Assembly (NCBI GenBank): GCA_902553315.1
Contig: CACDKN010000003.1
Location: 65,543 to 129,542 of the forward strand
DNA: 64,000 nt
From: AG-339-G14 sp902553315
Lineage (GTDB): Bacteria > Pseudomonadota > Gammaproteobacteria > Magnimaribacterales > AG-339-G14
Direction of reading: 5' to 3'
Shown: in pieces, positions 62,148 to 64,000 of the stretch
How positions within the stretch are numbered: position 1 is the first letter of the stretch
How the letters are laid out: each line of letters begins with the position of its first letter
The notes under the pieces: generated by a model
Seen by the model: the letters and a program-made list of their open reading frames with translations, nothing else
Told to the model about the DNA's origin: nothing
Database searches by the model: none
Position numbers and translations under genes: made by a program

Positions 62148-64000
62148 TTAAAATTGATTTCCAATCTCAAATTGAAAAGTTTCAGTTTCATCTAAGACAT
62201 CATCTCCAAAAACAGAAGAAATAGCGAACGACATTGGTCCAAGTGCGGTAATCCAAGTTACGCCAAAACCTAGGGAGTATCTCAGTTCTGATAAATCAAA
62301 TTCACTACAGTTGGTTTCGTATGATTTACAGCCATCACTAAATACGTTTCCAAAATCGAAGAATAACGAGCTTCTTACTGATCTGCTGTCTTCTAAAAAA
62401 GGAATAGGAAAAATTAAATCCATTCCTCCTTCAAACGAATAAGTTCCACCTGTTGGCCTGTTGTAATAGGAATAAAATCCTGAATATACTGCTCTGGGAC
62501 CAAGAGAATTTTGTTCAAAACCTCTAACAGAATTTAATCCTCCAGCATAAAAATTTTCGTATGGAGGAGGTGTTTCGGTGTCTCCATATGCAAAAAGTCC
62601 ACCCACTTCAGTCCTGATTGAAAAAACAAAATCACTTGGCAAAGGTCTATAATACTTGAATCTATGAGATAGCTTTCCATAAGTTAAAGAACTCCCAGGC
62701 ACAGCAACTGAACCTGACAGAACATTTAAAGTTCCTGCAGTAGGAAATAAGCCTCTATTGAGAGAATTTCTTGACCAAGTGACTCCTAGAGTCAAAGATT
62801 CAAACTTTGAACCCTCAGTAGAAATGAAATCTAAAAGTTGTCTGGAAGATAGTGCACTTGATGATAAATCTGTTTGATCAATTGAAGCGGACAAACTTAA
62901 TTGTTCAATTTCATTAATGGGTAAAACAAATTGAACTGAACCACCAAAAGATTCTGTGTTGTAAGCAGAAATATTAAAATTTGAATAATCTGAAGATCTA
63001 ATATAAGCGCCATAACCTAAACCAACACCATCCGCATTAAAATAAGGATCAAAAAAATTAAAAGACACATCGGTTTGCCAATCACTATAATTAAGTCCGA
63101 CCCCAATACTATTTCCAGTTCCAAAAGCATTACTTTCTGAATAATTTGCTCCTATACTGAACCCGTAGGCGCCATAACCTAAACTTCCCGCAATAGAGCC
63201 AGAAAATTCCTCTTCGACGTTGAACTCTACGTCTACTTTGTCTTTTTCTCCTGGAACAGGAATTGTTTCAAAATTTACTTCTTTAAAAAAACCTAACCTA
63301 TCTAACCTCAACTTAGAGCGTTCAAGAAGTGAGTTTGAGGCCCACGCACCTTCCATTTGTCTCATTTCTCTTCTTAAGACAACATCATGAGTTCTTTTAT
63401 TACCATAGAAATCAATGTTCCTAACATAAGTCCTCTGTCCAGGCTCGACGAAAAAAACTATGTCCACAAGATTGTCGTCAACTCTCTTGATATTTCCCGA
63501 CACTTCAGAAAATAAAAACCCTTCGTTGTTTAAAAGATTATTTATACTTTCTTCAGAAAAGGTAATGAGTTCTTGAGAAAAAGTTGAATCATCAACAACA
63601 TATATAAGACTTCTGATAATTTCTTCTTTTACTGGAAAGTCACCTGCCAAAGAAACATTATTGATTTTGTAAAGATCTCCTTCAGAGATATTTACAGTTA
63701 TAAACACTTTCTGCTTGTCCTCAGAAATAGTTATTATCGAATTATTTACAGAGAAATTTAGGTATCCTCTATTTTTATAAAACGACTCTAAACTTTCTAG
63801 ATCGCCTTTAAGATTTTCTTTTGAATATGGAGTGTTTCTTCTAAATATTGATAACCAGGATCTTGGTCTTAGCTTAAAAACTTTCTTTAGCTCGTCTTCA
63901 GAAAATAGATTATTCCCAACAATATTAATGCTCTGTAACTTTGCAGTTTCGCCTTCTTCTATTTCAACGTTTAGTTTTACCCGATTACGAGGCAAAGGAT
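62148..64000 (-). CDS. bamA: Outer-membrane assembly factor BamA, N-terminus cut by window
   Basis: Central barrel of the BAM complex that inserts beta-barrel proteins. About 617 residues are visible and the frame is open to the window edge; roughly the first 170-190 residues (signal, POTRA1 and most of POTRA2) are outside. Seen: POTRA3-5 (about residues 15-275 of the visible part) and the Omp85 barrel with the loop-6 motif SVRGF near GGLNSVRGFEQNSLGPR. The protein ends in FQFEIGNQF with a C-terminal Phe as the barrel signal. A 71-base gap separates it from skp. Confidence 0.96.
   Translation of the reverse strand, partial: PLPRNRVKLNVEIEEGETAKLQSINIVGNNLFSEDELKKVFKLRPRSWLSIFRRNTPYSKENLKGDLESLESFYKNRGYLNFSVNNSIITISEDKQKVFITVNISEGDLYKINNVSLAGDFPVKEEIIRSLIYVVDDSTFSQELITFSEESINNLLNNEGFLFSEVSGNIKRVDDNLVDIVFFVEPGQRTYVRNIDFYGNKRTHDVVLRREMRQMEGAWASNSLLERSKLRLDRLGFFKEVNFETIPVPGEKDKVDVEFNVEEEFSGSIAGSLGYGAYGFSIGANYSESNAFGTGNSIGVGLNYSDWQTDVSFNFFDPYFNADGVGLGYGAYIRSSDYSNFNISAYNTESFGGSVQFVLPINEIEQLSLSASIDQTDLSSSALSSRQLLDFISTEGSKFESLTLGVTWSRNSLNRGLFPTAGTLNVLSGSVAVPGSSLTYGKLSHRFKYYRPLPSDFVFSIRTEVGGLFAYGDTETPPPYENFYAGGLNSVRGFEQNSLGPRAVYSGFYSYYNRPTGGTYSFEGGMDLIFPIPFLEDSRSVRSSLFFDFGNVFSDGCKSYETNCSEFDLSELRYSLGFGVTWITALGPMSFAISSVFGDDVLDETETFQFEIGNQF

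Overview
The window is a compact, AT-rich (by eye roughly one third G+C) bacterial core-genome segment. Every base-to-base block matches gammaproteobacterial gene order. Low G+C, tiny intergenic gaps, many 1-14 base gene overlaps and missing housekeeping neighbours point to a streamlined, probably marine gammaproteobacterium, SAR86-like by inference. The placement rests on synteny and protein resemblance recalled from memory, not on a search. There are 59 protein genes (kdsD and bamA cut by the window ends) and 4 tRNA genes. I see no insertion sequence, prophage, CRISPR array or rRNA. No gene-free stretch exceeds about 135 bases; the longest is the carA/map divergent region.

Layout. 1-3681 (+): kdsD, lptC, lptB, a free-standing RpoN-box fragment, mgtE; this is a collapsed version of the usual kdsD-kdsC-lptC-lptA-lptB-rpoN-hpf-ptsN-rapZ-npr-mgtE locus. 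3678-6073 (-): mreB-mreC-mreD, divergent from gatC-gatA-gatB (6146-9300, +). 9290-11378 (-): a MaoC-like hydratase and an acyl-CoA synthetase. 11447-14089 (-): prfA-prmC-moeB, divergent from lolB-ispE-tRNA-Gln-prs-rplY-pth-ychF-tRNA-Met (14119-18949, +), with hemA absent from its usual place beside prfA. 18953-37560 (-): carA-carB-greA-rlmE-ftsH-folP-glmM-tpiA-secG-tRNA-Leu-tRNA-fMet-rimP-nusA-infB-rbfA-truB-rpsO-pnp, a very conserved gammaproteobacterial order. 37693-40961 (+): map-dapC-dapD-RDD gene. 40954-43142 (-): lptF-lptG, divergent from pepA-holC-valS-membrane cold-shock gene (43197-48268, +). 48265-50563 (-): holD-rimI-tas-like reductase-GNAT, divergent from leuA (50610-52292, +). 52285-64000 (-): bamA-skp-lpxD-fabZ-lpxA-lpxB-rnhB-dnaE-accA-tilS.

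How the genes work together. Envelope biogenesis dominates: Kdo precursor (kdsD), lipid A (lpxD, lpxA, lpxB, fabZ), LPS export (lptB, lptC, lptF, lptG), lipoprotein and outer-membrane protein insertion (lolB, skp, bamA), rod shape (mreBCD) and peptidoglycan precursors (glmM, dapC, dapD). A second theme is translation and RNA: rimP, nusA, infB, rbfA, truB, rpsO, pnp, rlmE, prfA, prmC, pth, ychF, rplY, gatCAB, valS, tilS, map and four tRNAs. DNA polymerase III is represented by dnaE, holC and a short holD.

Most worth a second look: the 79-residue RpoN-box protein exactly where rpoN should be; a two-pass membrane protein ending in a cold-shock domain; an initiator tRNA with a T1-T72 mismatch; repeated TTGA stop/start overlaps with TTG start codons; and convergent gene pairs whose stop codons overlap, leaving no room for terminators.
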